A DNA stretch of 64,000 nt from Planctomycetales bacterium. GTDB lineage: Bacteria; Planctomycetota; Planctomycetia; Planctomycetales; Planctomycetaceae. Where the stretch lies: contig JANQPT010000014.1 of NCBI GenBank assembly GCA_028285345.1, positions 62,001-126,000 of the forward strand, given 5' to 3'. A program made the position numbers and the translations under genes. Position 1 is the stretch's first letter. The number at the start of each line of letters is the position of its first letter. Positions 53,122-61,536 of the stretch are shown one piece after another. Below the pieces are notes generated by a model, which had not been told where the DNA came from, did no database searches, and saw nothing but the letters and a program-made list of their open reading frames with translations.

Positions 53122-55218
53122 ATGACGGGCCACACAGCTGATCTGAAAGACAATCCGCTACTGCAGAAACCAGGATTGCCGCAGTTTGACAAAATTAAGC
53201 CGGACCACATCGCGCCGGCCGTGCGGCAGTGCCTCGCGGATGCAGAGCAGAAGCTTTCCGAAATCGAACAGCAAGCGTCGCCGACTTGGGAGGGACTCCT
53301 TCAGCCGCTCGAGGAATTGGACGGCCCTTTCGAACAGTCGTGGGGCCCGGTGGGACATCTACTGGGCGTGCAAAACTCGCCGGAGTTGCGTGAAGCGTAT
53401 GAGTCGGTGTTGCAAGACGTCGTCACGTTCAGCCTCAAGGCGGGTCAGAGTAAGCCGATCTACCAAACGCTCAAACAGATCCGCGAGTGCGACCAGTGGG
53501 ACTCGCTTTCCGAACCACGCAGGCGGATTATCGACGATAAATTGCTGAGCGCGGAACTGGCCGGTGTCGGGTTGGAAGGGGAGAAGCTGGAGCAGTTTAA
53601 CGACATCGCCCGGGAACTCTCCAAGCTTAGCACCGATTTTTCGAACCACGTGCTCGACGCCACCAAGGCCTGGTCGCTGACGATCACCGATCCGGCCGAC
53701 ACCGAAGGCTGGCCGGACAGCCTGCGGCAATTGACGGCACAGGGATACAACCAAGCCAAGGAGGAGGGGCAATCGGAAGCAACCCCTGACCGGGGACCTT
53801 GGCGGGTCACGCTGGACGGCCCGGTCGTTCAGCCGTTCTTGCAGCACAGCCGTAACCGCAAACAGCGGGAAACCGTTTATCGCGCCTTTACGACACGTGC
53901 TTCGTCGGGGGAACTCGACAATACCGAAATCATCAACCGCACACTGCAACTCCGCCGTCAAAAGGCGGCTCTTTTAGGATTCAACAACTTCGCAGAATTG
54001 AGCCTCGCCAAAAAAATGGCGCCCAGCGTCGACGCCGTATTGCAGCTTTCGGAAGAACTTCGGTCCGCCTCCTGGGATGCCGCCGTGCAGGACTTGGAGG
54101 ATCTGAAGCAGTTGGCCGCAGCGTCCGGTCAGACTGAGGAATTGGCGCACTGGGACGTCGCCTTTTGGGCGGAGCGGCTCCGCGAACAGAAATTCGACTA
54201 CACCGACGAAGAACTGCGACCCTACTTCGCGCTGCCCAATGTGCTCAAAGGCATGTTCGATTTGGTCGAGCGGCTGTTTGGGATCGTGGTCACCGAAGCA
54301 GACGGCGAAGCGCCGATTTGGCAGAAGGATGTGCGGTACTTCAAGATCAGCGACGTCGATGGCACGCCGCTCGCGGCGTTCTATCTGGATCCCTATTCAC
54401 GGCCGGAGAATAAGCGGGGCGGGGCCTGGATGGACGACTGTTTGGGGCGCCGCTTGATCGGCGGCACGGTGCAGTTGCCGGTCGCGCATCTCGTTTGTAA
54501 CGGCACGCCGCCGGTGGGAGATCGGCCGTCGCTGATGACCTTTCGCGAAGTGGAAACGCTGTTCCACGAATTCGGGCATGGATTGCAGCACATGCTGACC
54601 ACCGTCGACGAGGCGGATGCGTCAGGCATCAGCGGCGTTGAATGGGACGCGGTGGAACTCCCCAGCCAGTTCATGGAAAACTGGTGCTACCACAAACCGA
54701 CGCTATTGGGGATGACTGCCCACGTGGAGACCGGCGCGCCGCTGCCGGAGGAATTGTTCGAGAAGATCTGTGCCGCGCGGAATTATCGAGCCGGGTCCTT
54801 AATGTTGCGGCAATTGTCGTTTGGCATCACCGATCTGGAACTCCACACCAATTTCGACCCCGACGGCGAAGAGACGGTGTTCGACGTGCAGCGGCGTGTT
54901 GCGGAGCGGACATCGGTGCTGCCGCTACTGCCGGAGGACCGCTTTTTATGCGGATTCAGCCATATCTTTGCCGGCGGCTACGCGGCCGGTTACTACAGCT
55001 ACAAATGGGCCGAAGTGCTCAGCGCCGACGCCTTCGCGGCGTTTGAGGAGGCGGGTTTGGACGACACAGAGGCGGTCGCAAAAACCGGCCGCCGCTTTCG
55101 CGATACGGTACTGTCGTTGGGCGGAGGCCGTGACCCGATGCAAGTCTTCAAAGATTTCCGGGGCCGCGAACCAAGCACCGAGCCGTTGCTCAGGCAAAAC
55201 GGTTTGTTGGGAACATAA
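53122..55218 (+). CDS. prlC: M3-family oligopeptidase (oligopeptidase A type)
   Basis: The 698-residue enzyme is a zinc oligopeptidase of the thimet/OpdA group. The zinc motif HEFGH is at 482-486 within [13 protein letters not shown], and the third ligand comes with [16 protein letters not shown]. The family's [31 protein letters not shown]-terminus and the [20 protein letters not shown] region are also present, and the length is normal. It degrades short peptides in the cytoplasm. ATG 53122 (after GAAAGGA) gives the normal start; a frame open to 52933 runs across the palindromic repeat. The gene follows the NHL-esterase gene on the same strand. Confidence 0.95.
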   Translation: MTGHTADLKDNPLLQKPGLPQFDKIKPDHIAPAVRQCLADAEQKLSEIEQQASPTWEGLLQPLEELDGPFEQSWGPVGHLLGVQNSPELREAYESVLQDVVTFSLKAGQSKPIYQTLKQIRECDQWDSLSEPRRRIIDDKLLSAELAGVGLEGEKLEQFNDIARELSKLSTDFSNHVLDATKAWSLTITDPADTEGWPDSLRQLTAQGYNQAKEEGQSEATPDRGPWRVTLDGPVVQPFLQHSRNRKQRETVYRAFTTRASSGELDNTEIINRTLQLRRQKAALLGFNNFAELSLAKKMAPSVDAVLQLSEELRSASWDAAVQDLEDLKQLAAASGQTEELAHWDVAFWAERLREQKFDYTDEELRPYFALPNVLKGMFDLVERLFGIVVTEADGEAPIWQKDVRYFKISDVDGTPLAAFYLDPYSRPENKRGGAWMDDCLGRRLIGGTVQLPVAHLVCNGTPPVGDRPSLMTFREVETLFHEFGHGLQHMLTTVDEADASGISGVEWDAVELPSQFMENWCYHKPTLLGMTAHVETGAPLPEELFEKICAARNYRAGSLMLRQLSFGITDLELHTNFDPDGEETVFDVQRRVAERTSVLPLLPEDRFLCGFSHIFAGGYAAGYYSYKWAEVLSADAFAAFEEAGLDDTEAVAKTGRRFRDTVLSLGGGRDPMQVFKDFRGREPSTEPLLRQNGLLGT

Positions 55219-55254
55219 CCAAAACCGCCTCGTCAAAGCCACTCAACACGATCA

Positions 55255-55773
55255 ATGTCACCCTCCACCGACCAAGTTGCAGTATTCGCGTATGGATCGA
55301 ATCTATTCGCACAGCGAATGCAGTCCCGCGCGCCGTCGGCGCGACTGGTGTCGATCGGATTGGTACGGCAGCGGAAACTCGTCTTCCATAAACGGAGCAT
55401 CGACGGGTCTGCGAAAGCGGACGCCCAGCGGACGGCGAATGTCGGCGATCATGTTTGGGGTGCCGTCTACCGCATGCACCGTAACGACAAGTTCGTGCTT
55501 GATCAGCACGAATTTCTCGGCATCGGCTACGACGAAGAACAGGTCGCCGTTGAGATGGAGCAAGAAATCGTGTCGGCGTGGATGTACGTCGCTCGTGCCG
55601 AAGCGATCGACACATCGCTGCTGCCGTACACGTGGTATCTGGACTACATCCTGCACGGCGCCCGCCAGCATCGCTTGCCCGAGGCTTATATCGATCGGCT
55701 TAGGCGTTCTCAAGCGCGACGTGACCCGGACCTCGCTCGGCACGAGCGTAATCGACTCTTAATTGAGTCGTGA
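55255..55773 (+). CDS. Gamma-glutamylcyclotransferase-like protein
   Basis: The 172-residue protein has the GGCT/AIG2-like barrel motif VFAYGSNL at residues 9-16, plus VWGAVYRMHRNDKFVLDQHEFLGIGYDE. The Glu in QHEF, near residue 86, is a candidate for the catalytic Glu. The C-terminal half (LLPYTWYLDYILHGARQHRLPEAYIDRL) matches the common end of this family. Known members make 5-oxoproline from gamma-glutamyl amino acids or act on related amides. No glutathione gene is near. ATG 55255 has no clear ribosome site but begins directly before the barrel strand. It lies 36 bases after the M3 peptidase stop. Confidence 0.85.
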   Translation: MSPSTDQVAVFAYGSNLFAQRMQSRAPSARLVSIGLVRQRKLVFHKRSIDGSAKADAQRTANVGDHVWGAVYRMHRNDKFVLDQHEFLGIGYDEEQVAVEMEQEIVSAWMYVARAEAIDTSLLPYTWYLDYILHGARQHRLPEAYIDRLRRSQARRDPDLARHERNRLLIES

Positions 55774-55803
55774 TGCGGACTCGTTGTGCCGCAGCCGAGT
55801 ACA

Positions 55804-57228
55804 TCATTCCAAACCAAAACAGTACAAATGCCCCGCCGTCCGCAGATAGATACGGCCGTCAACGACCGCCGGGGTGGCGTACGCGTCCTCGCCGAAGGTC
55901 TCCGTCGACAGCGTCTTCCACTTCGGCTCGGCGGTGATGATCGACAATCCGCCCCGCTCGTTGAGCAGGTAGATCTTGCCGTCGCCGTAGACCGGTGAAC
56001 TGTAGTACGAGCCGGTCTTGGGGACCCGCGCGGTCTTGGTTGCTTCTCCGGTCGCCGCGTCGCGGCAGGTGACGATGCCCCCTTTTTTGACGGTGTAGAC
56101 GTGCCCCTGGTGAAACAGCGGCGAGGGGACGTACGGAACGGCCCTGCGCTTCTTCCACATCACGTGCGTGTCGGTCACATCGCCCCGCCCGCCCGGCTTG
56201 ATTGCCACGATCACGTTTTCCGCCGTGTGAAACACGTTGCGCATGAACTCATATTCCTGCTCGGTGATCTTGCCGTCCTTATTGCGGTCGATTTGCGGGA
56301 ACCGCCGCTTAAGCGCCCCTTCGGGAACTTCCTCCAGTTCCAGTGTGCCGTTCTTGTTCGTGTCGGTTTCGGCGGCGATCTCGGCATACGGCTCCGCTTC
56401 GATACGGCCTTCGGTATCGCCGCCGGGGGACCAGACCGCCAGATAAAGCACGCCGTCGGGACCGACTACGGGCGTTGTGTTGGAGATGCGGGCCAAGCCG
56501 CGAACGGTCCAGATTTCCTCGCCGCTGCCGAGGTCATAGCCGACGACCCGCAGCGTGCCGGAGACGACGATCTGCTTCTGCCCGTTCTGCTCCCAAATGA
56601 TCGGCGTCGAATAGCCGCGCGGAAATTCGCTGCGGTCGATCCGTTTGACGAGTTCGCCGTTGTCCTTGCGAAAGATCATCAAGGCCGAATCAATATCGTG
56701 GTCCTGATTGAGGATCACGTAATCACCCGAGAGGATCGGGCTGCTGGCGGCGCCAAACGTGTTGCTGAACGGCCCCATCCGTTCTTCCCACAGCGGCTCG
56801 CCATCTTTGTCGTAGCAGAAAAGTCCCGCCGAGCCGAAAAAGCTGATCACGATATCGCCGTCACTGACCGGGCTGCTTTGGGCATGGCTGCCGATGGTGT
56901 GAATCTCCTCTAACTTCTCGTGCGGCGCGACGCGCTCCCAGAGCGGTTTTCCTGTTTTACGATCCAAGCCGATGGTGACCAGTTTCCCATTGCGGACGCC
57001 GGTCACAAACACGCGGTCCTCGGTGACGATCGGCGACGAGTGACCGGGGGGCAGCGGCGTCTTCCAGATCACGTTCTGATCCGGCCCCAATTCATCCGGC
57101 AACCGCTGGCCGGAATCCATTCGTCCTGCCGCGTTGGGGCCGCGAAACTGCAGCCAGGTGTCGGCCAAAACGTCCGCAAGCGGCATGCACAATAGGATCG
57201 AGAAAACCATGGTGCGCATCAAAAGCAT
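55804..57228 (-). CDS. Secreted PQQ-like beta-propeller with EF-hand pair
   Basis: The 474-residue protein has a signal peptide (MLLMRTMVFSILLCMPLADVLA) and then WLQFRGPNAAGR, the usual start of planctomycete PQQ-like quinoprotein propellers. Propeller blades carry the alternating GLDRKTGKPLWE, YDLGSGEEIWTV and CRDAATGEATKT units. Inserted at about 285-325 are two EF-hand calcium loops, DTNKNGTLELEE and DRNKDGKITEQE. There is no visible dehydrogenase active site, so it is probably a structural or binding protein outside the cell rather than a working alcohol dehydrogenase. ATG 57228 is chosen; the longer frame to 57387 overlaps the ferrochelatase stop. It follows hemH by 107 bases. Confidence 0.9.
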   Translation of the reverse strand: MLLMRTMVFSILLCMPLADVLADTWLQFRGPNAAGRMDSGQRLPDELGPDQNVIWKTPLPPGHSSPIVTEDRVFVTGVRNGKLVTIGLDRKTGKPLWERVAPHEKLEEIHTIGSHAQSSPVSDGDIVISFFGSAGLFCYDKDGEPLWEERMGPFSNTFGAASSPILSGDYVILNQDHDIDSALMIFRKDNGELVKRIDRSEFPRGYSTPIIWEQNGQKQIVVSGTLRVVGYDLGSGEEIWTVRGLARISNTTPVVGPDGVLYLAVWSPGGDTEGRIEAEPYAEIAAETDTNKNGTLELEEVPEGALKRRFPQIDRNKDGKITEQEYEFMRNVFHTAENVIVAIKPGGRGDVTDTHVMWKKRRAVPYVPSPLFHQGHVYTVKKGGIVTCRDAATGEATKTARVPKTGSYYSSPVYGDGKIYLLNERGGLSIITAEPKWKTLSTETFGEDAYATPAVVDGRIYLRTAGHLYCFGLE

Positions 57229-57335
57229 TTTGCATCCCCGAAGTGCTGAACCAATATGGAATTGACCCGAATCGATACAACATTGGTTATACTCGCTCTT
57301 CGGCGAATGTGCCAATTCAGCAGTTCGCAAGCGGG

Positions 57336-58367
57336 CTACGCTTTTGGCGCCGGGCGCTGCGGTCGCGGGCAGCAATCGGCGGGGCACGTATCAGCCGGCG
57401 CGGGATTTTGGCCTACCGCTCGACGCTCGATGCCGTCGTTGATCCGCTCTTCAATCAATTCGCAGATCATGTTGACGTAGGCCGGATGCGTGCCGACCGT
57501 TTTGGCGCGGACCATCTGCAGGCCAATTTCTTCTGCGACTGTGGCTGCCTCGTCGTCCAAATCGTAAATCACTTCCATGTGGTCGGACAGAAAGCCGATC
57601 GGCATGACGACCGCGTGCTCGGCTCCCTGTTCGCGAAGTGCGGGCAGATGGTCGCAGATGTCCGGTTCGAGCCAGGGGTCCTGCGGTCGCCCGCTACGGC
57701 TCTGGTAAACCAACTGCCACCGCGCGGCGTCGACACCAGCGCCCTCAGCGACTAGCCGGCAGGTTTCTTGCAGTTGCCGGACATAGTCGGACGTGTCGGC
57801 CATCGTTTGCGGGATACTGTGCGCCGTCATCGCAATCGGACACTGATCGCGGGCAGTTTCGGGAATCTCCGCGAGCGCCTGTTGCAGGTGCTCGACATTG
57901 GCTTCGACGAATAGCGGGTGGTTATAAAACAAGCGCAATTTGTCGATCGCCGGAGCCCGTTCGCCCACTTCCGCGCGGGCACGGGCGATGTCGTCGAGGT
58001 ATTGCCGGCAGGCCGAATAGCCCCCGTAGCCGGCGGTCACGAACGCCACTGCCCGTTCAATTCCCGCATCAGCCATCTTCTGCAGCGTGTCGCCAAGCAT
58101 CGGATGCCAGTTGCGATTGCCCCAGTAGATCGGCAGTTCGATCTCCCGACGCTGCATTTCGGCGTCCAGCGCAGCGATCAACGCCCGGCATTGATCGTTG
58201 ATCGGGCTGTAACCGTCGAATTTGCGGTAATGTTCGGCGACCTCCAACAATCGCTCCCGGGGCACGTTGCGGCCGCGCAGGACGTTCTCCAAAAACGGGA
58301 TCACATCTTCCATCTTTTCCGGCCCGCCGAAAGAGACCACGACAACCGCTTGATAATCTTCCGCCAT
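57336..58367 (-). CDS. hemH: Ferrochelatase with Cys-rich C-terminus
   Basis: The 343-residue enzyme inserts iron into protoporphyrin or coproporphyrin. It starts MAEDYQAVVVVSFGGPE with the family's FGGPE motif, contains SPINDQCRAL, VAFVTAGYGGYSACRQYLDD and FTAHSIPQ-like TAHSIPQTMAD with the catalytic His, and VVMPIGFLSDHMEVIYDLD with the metal-handling residues. The C-terminus adds TCPADCCPRPQRPAPKA, with three Cys close together beyond the normal end. Some ferrochelatases bind a [2Fe-2S] cluster through C-terminal Cys, so this could be such a site, but the fourth ligand is not clear. Heme synthesis fits no neighbour here. It is co-directional with the PQQ-like gene. Confidence 0.92.
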   Translation of the reverse strand: MAEDYQAVVVVSFGGPEKMEDVIPFLENVLRGRNVPRERLLEVAEHYRKFDGYSPINDQCRALIAALDAEMQRREIELPIYWGNRNWHPMLGDTLQKMADAGIERAVAFVTAGYGGYSACRQYLDDIARARAEVGERAPAIDKLRLFYNHPLFVEANVEHLQQALAEIPETARDQCPIAMTAHSIPQTMADTSDYVRQLQETCRLVAEGAGVDAARWQLVYQSRSGRPQDPWLEPDICDHLPALREQGAEHAVVMPIGFLSDHMEVIYDLDDEAATVAEEIGLQMVRAKTVGTHPAYVNMICELIEERINDGIERRAVGQNPAPADTCPADCCPRPQRPAPKA

Positions 58368-58525
58368 TTTGTTCGCCCAGTTTTACAGAGAGTTCCGGTT
58401 CCTCTATTTGTAGTCACGCCGTCCTGAGTCGGAAAGTGAACGATTCGCAGAAAATTTTTTAAACGGGTTTCGCTACCGCACGTCGCGCATTCCGCTAAAC
58501 TTGCGCAACTCAGTCGCTATTTGTC

Positions 58526-58601
58526 GTAGGGCAGGCTCCCGCCTGCCTCGATTCACTTTTGATTTTCCAACTTATCGGCGGCAGGCGGGAGCCTGCCCTA
58601 C
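58526..58601. repeat. Inverted repeat with 22-base arms
   Basis: The arm GTAGGGCAGGCTCCCGCCTG followed by CC (58526-58547) has its exact complement at 58580-58601, separated by 32 bases. It lies just before the DinG-like helicase start, so the helicase frame open to 58559 is likely not used there. The arm itself contains the imperfect inner palindrome GGCAGGCTCCCGCCTGCC. It looks like a separate palindromic repeat family. Confidence 0.85.
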
Positions 58602-58612
58602 GGGTCTTTTTC

Positions 58613-60595
58613 GTGCCTGCCTCCTTAACCAGTTCTGCAATTCTTGGTCCCGACGGGCGGATTGCGCAGCGGTTGCCGGAGTATGAGCATCGTCCGCAAC
58701 AGCTGGAGATGGCTGAGGCCGTCGAGCAGGCGATTCGCGAAAAAACTCATCTGATTGCCGAAGCGGGGACGGGGGTCGGCAAGAGTTTTGCCTATTTGAT
58801 CCCGGCGATACTCTCAGCAACGGCGGCACAAGGCGAGCCGGCGAAAAAAGAAAAACACCCGGTGGTGATCTCGACGAACACGATCAGTTTGCAGGAACAA
58901 CTGATCAACCGCGACATCCCGTTTTTGAACTCTGTGCTGCCGCTCGAGTTTTCAGCGGTGTTGGTGAAGGGCCGCACAAACTACATCAGTCTACGGCGAC
59001 TGAATGGAGCGCTGAGCCGCGCACAGACGATGTTTGAGTCGGAAGAGTCTGATCAACTGCGGCAAATCCGGGATTGGGCGGAGCAGACCGCCGACGGCAG
59101 CCGGTCGGATCTCGAATTCCGCCCGCATCCGAAAGTCTGGGACGAAGTGCAGAGTGAACATGGCAACTGCCTGGGACGGCGCTGCCCGACTTATGATGAC
59201 TGCTTCTACTATCGCGCGCGGCGCCGTGTCTGGAACGCGGACATTCTCGTCGTCAACCACGCCCTGTTTTTCTCCGATTTGGCGCTTCGCCGCGAGGGCG
59301 CGCGGATTCTGCCCGACTATCGTGTTGTGGTCCTCGACGAAGCACACAGCGTCGAGTCGGTCGCCGGTGCGCACCTGGGCATCACGATTTCCAGCGGTCA
59401 GTTCGACTATTTGCTCAACAAACTGTTCAACGAGCGGACGCGCAAAGGGCTGCTGGCCACGCACGGTTTGGTCCGTGCACAACAGCAGGTGGTCCATCTG
59501 CGTCACGTCGTGGGTGATTTCTTTGACGCGCTTCAGGATTGGCTCAGGCGGCACGGCCCGGACAACGGCCGATTGCGGACACCGCCCGATCTGGCGAATG
59601 AAATCAACGGTCCGTTGCGGGAATTGGCCGGTACCATCGCGGTCTACGCCGAGAAACTCAAACGGGAAGAAGAAAAAATCGAGTTCACCGCAGCGGCGGA
59701 ACGCTGCGCGGGATTAGCAGACACGCTGGGCGACTGGCTGAATCAATCATTGGCGGACTCGGTGTACTGGGCGGAGTACTCGGGAGGAAAACGCCGAAGG
59801 GCGACGCTCTATTGCGCGCCGATCGAAGTGGCCGAGACGCTACGGCGCGAGCTGTTCGACAAAACCGAATCGGTGATCCTCACCAGCGCCACTCTGGCGG
59901 TCAGCGGGGAGGATTTTCATTTCACGCGTCAGCGGCTCGGCGTCGGCGAATGTCTGCAGCGGAAACTGGGCAGCCCCTTCGATTACCGCAGCAACGTGCA
60001 ATTAATTCTGCCGCAGTCAATGCCCGACCCCGGCGGCTCGGCGGCGGAGTACGAATCGGCCGTGTGCGAGAAGATCAAGAAGTACGTGGCGCAAACCGGC
60101 GGGCGGGCGTTTGTGCTGTTCACCAGTTACGGCATGTTGCGCAGCGCTGCCGCCCGGCTCGCGCGATGGTTTGCCGAGGAAGAAATCGGCCTCTACCAAC
60201 AGGGGGCCGGCATGCCGACGTCGCTGATGCTGGAGCGGTTTCGCAACGATCACCGCGCTGCCATTTTCGGCACGGATAGTTTCTGGCAAGGAGTCGACGT
60301 ACCAGGCGAGGCGTTGCAAAATGTGATCATCACCAAATTGCCCTTCAGCGTGCCCGATCATCCGCTCCTGCAAGCCCGCGTCGAAGCGATCAAAGAACGC
60401 GGCGGCAACCCGTTTATGGAGTATCAAGTCCCCGAAGCGGTTATTAAGCTTAAGCAAGGCTTCGGCCGCCTGATCCGCCGCAAGACAGACCGCGGCCAAG
60501 TGGTCATTCTTGACCCGCGCGTGCAAACGAAGCGCTACGGTCGTGCGTTTCTAGAGAGTCTCCCCGATTGCGGCGTTGTGATTGACGACGAGTGA
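58613..60595 (+). CDS. dinG: DinG/XPD-type ATP-dependent DNA helicase
   Basis: From GTG 58613 the product has 660 residues. It is a superfamily 2 helicase: AEAGTGVGKSFAYLIPAI (Walker A), VVISTNTISLQEQL (Ia), VVLDEAHSVESV (DEAH box) and the C-terminal FGTDSFWQGVDVPGEAL and QGFGRLIRRKTDRG (VI). In DinG/XPD an iron-sulfur cluster is held by four Cys. Here three are in place (Cys 186, 191, 197, CLGRRCPTYDDC) but the first position reads KGRTNYISLRR, Ser 126 where Cys is expected. It unwinds DNA in repair. Start choice: GTG 58613 keeps the N-terminus; TTG 58559 lies in a palindromic repeat. Confidence 0.9.
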   Translation: MPASLTSSAILGPDGRIAQRLPEYEHRPQQLEMAEAVEQAIREKTHLIAEAGTGVGKSFAYLIPAILSATAAQGEPAKKEKHPVVISTNTISLQEQLINRDIPFLNSVLPLEFSAVLVKGRTNYISLRRLNGALSRAQTMFESEESDQLRQIRDWAEQTADGSRSDLEFRPHPKVWDEVQSEHGNCLGRRCPTYDDCFYYRARRRVWNADILVVNHALFFSDLALRREGARILPDYRVVVLDEAHSVESVAGAHLGITISSGQFDYLLNKLFNERTRKGLLATHGLVRAQQQVVHLRHVVGDFFDALQDWLRRHGPDNGRLRTPPDLANEINGPLRELAGTIAVYAEKLKREEEKIEFTAAAERCAGLADTLGDWLNQSLADSVYWAEYSGGKRRRATLYCAPIEVAETLRRELFDKTESVILTSATLAVSGEDFHFTRQRLGVGECLQRKLGSPFDYRSNVQLILPQSMPDPGGSAAEYESAVCEKIKKYVAQTGGRAFVLFTSYGMLRSAAARLARWFAEEEIGLYQQGAGMPTSLMLERFRNDHRAAIFGTDSFWQGVDVPGEALQNVIITKLPFSVPDHPLLQARVEAIKERGGNPFMEYQVPEAVIKLKQGFGRLIRRKTDRGQVVILDPRVQTKRYGRAFLESLPDCGVVIDDE

Positions 60596-60689
60596 TTCGG
60601 CGGAAAATCCGCTACGGGCTATCGAGATAGCGGCTGTCGGCGGAAATTGGCGGATTGACCGCCCACAACTTCAGGCGTAGAATTCCCGC

Positions 60690-61061
60690 ATGTTGACCGC
60701 ATTAAAAAATCTGCTGCCCGTAATCCTGGCGCTGGTCGTGGCGTTGCCGCCGATGACCTGCTGTGTCGCCGGTGAATTGCTGTCTTCTACGGAGCAGGTG
60801 GCGGCGACAACTTGCTGCGAGACACAATCGTCGCAGCCCTGTTCGCAGCCGCCCGCAGAAGGCGATTGCTGCGCTCCCGAGCCGGCTGCGATTGCTCCGC
60901 AAGGAGTGGAATCCCTGCTGGATGATGCGTTGGCCATCGTCAGTTACGACGTTGCCGACTCGGAACCGCAAACGGCGCCGGCGCAGCTTACGCTCGCCGC
61001 GGCCGATCCATCGACAACGCACCTTGCTCTCCATGTCCTGCAGTGTGTCTGGCTGAACTAA
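60690..61061 (+). CDS. Small secreted Cys-Cys protein
   Basis: The 123-residue protein has a signal peptide (MLTALKNLLPVILALVVALPPMTCCVAG) and three Cys-Cys pairs (TCC near 24-25, TTCCETQ near 42-43, GDCCAPE near 60-61), plus Pro, Gln and Ser in the pairs' region. The rest is Ala/Asp-rich and acidic. No family is known to me. It lies about 95 bases before another gene coding for a Cys-Cys repeat protein, and the two may be one operon. Exported Cys pairs suggest metal or redox binding, which is inference. The ATG at 60690 is the only sensible start. Confidence 0.72.
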   Translation: MLTALKNLLPVILALVVALPPMTCCVAGELLSSTEQVAATTCCETQSSQPCSQPPAEGDCCAPEPAAIAPQGVESLLDDALAIVSYDVADSEPQTAPAQLTLAAADPSTTHLALHVLQCVWLN

Positions 61062-61157
61062 GCCGGACCGAAGTGGGACCGCTGTTTTTTCTTGTTTCCA
61101 ACGATTCGGTTTCTGCGCGCTCGGTGCGCGCACAATACCAGCGAAAAAGGAGAGTTG

Positions 61158-61454
61158 ATGATGTTTACGAAACTTGCATTCGCGACTGTCGCAGTCGCTA
61201 TGATGTCAATCGGCGGCTTTGCCGCAACGGCTCAAACGTCGGCGGATTGCTGTGACTTGCAACTTCAGTGTTGTAATGAGGACGCCGAATGTTGTTCGGC
61301 GGCCGATGTTCCGCAGTGTTGCCTGGAAGGTCGGGCCTGTTGCGACGTGCCTGAGGAATGTTGCACGGGCGATGCGGCCTGTTGTCTCGACGGCGAAGAA
61401 TGCTGCGAAGCCGGCATGGATTGCTGCCGGACGTCAGCCGATCAAACGTCGTGA
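61158..61454 (+). CDS. Secreted protein with nine Cys-Cys repeats
   Basis: The 98-residue protein begins MMFTKLAFATVAVAMMSIGGFAATAQTSA, a signal peptide, and then nine Cys-Cys pairs spaced 6 to 8 residues apart: DCCDLQLQCC, AECC, QCC, ACC, ECC, ACC, ECC and DCC. Between them are mostly acidic residues (Glu, Asp) with small Ala and Gly. The pattern is that of a Cys-rich metal-binding repeat or an unusual redox protein. Nothing I know has this exact spacing. AGGAG lies just upstream of the tandem ATGs at 61158 and 61161. The companion at 60690 has three pairs. A terminator follows. Function and export across the cell envelope are inferred. Confidence 0.85.
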   Translation: MMFTKLAFATVAVAMMSIGGFAATAQTSADCCDLQLQCCNEDAECCSAADVPQCCLEGRACCDVPEECCTGDAACCLDGEECCEAGMDCCRTSADQTS

Positions 61455-61482
61455 TGATTTGACTGTTAAGTGATGAAAGAAG

Positions 61483-61510
61483 CCCCGGCGGAACGACCGT
61501 TTCGCCGGGG
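61483..61510. terminator. Terminator hairpin
   Basis: CCCCGGCGGAAC (61483-61494) pairs with GTTTCGCCGGGG (61499-61510) with one G.T pair, enclosing a 4-base GACC loop. A T-run (TTTCATT) follows. It lies between the convergent Cys-Cys gene and the DUF255 gene and probably ends both. Confidence 0.8.
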
Positions 61511-61536
61511 TTTCATTAAGTCTGCGGAGGGAATCG

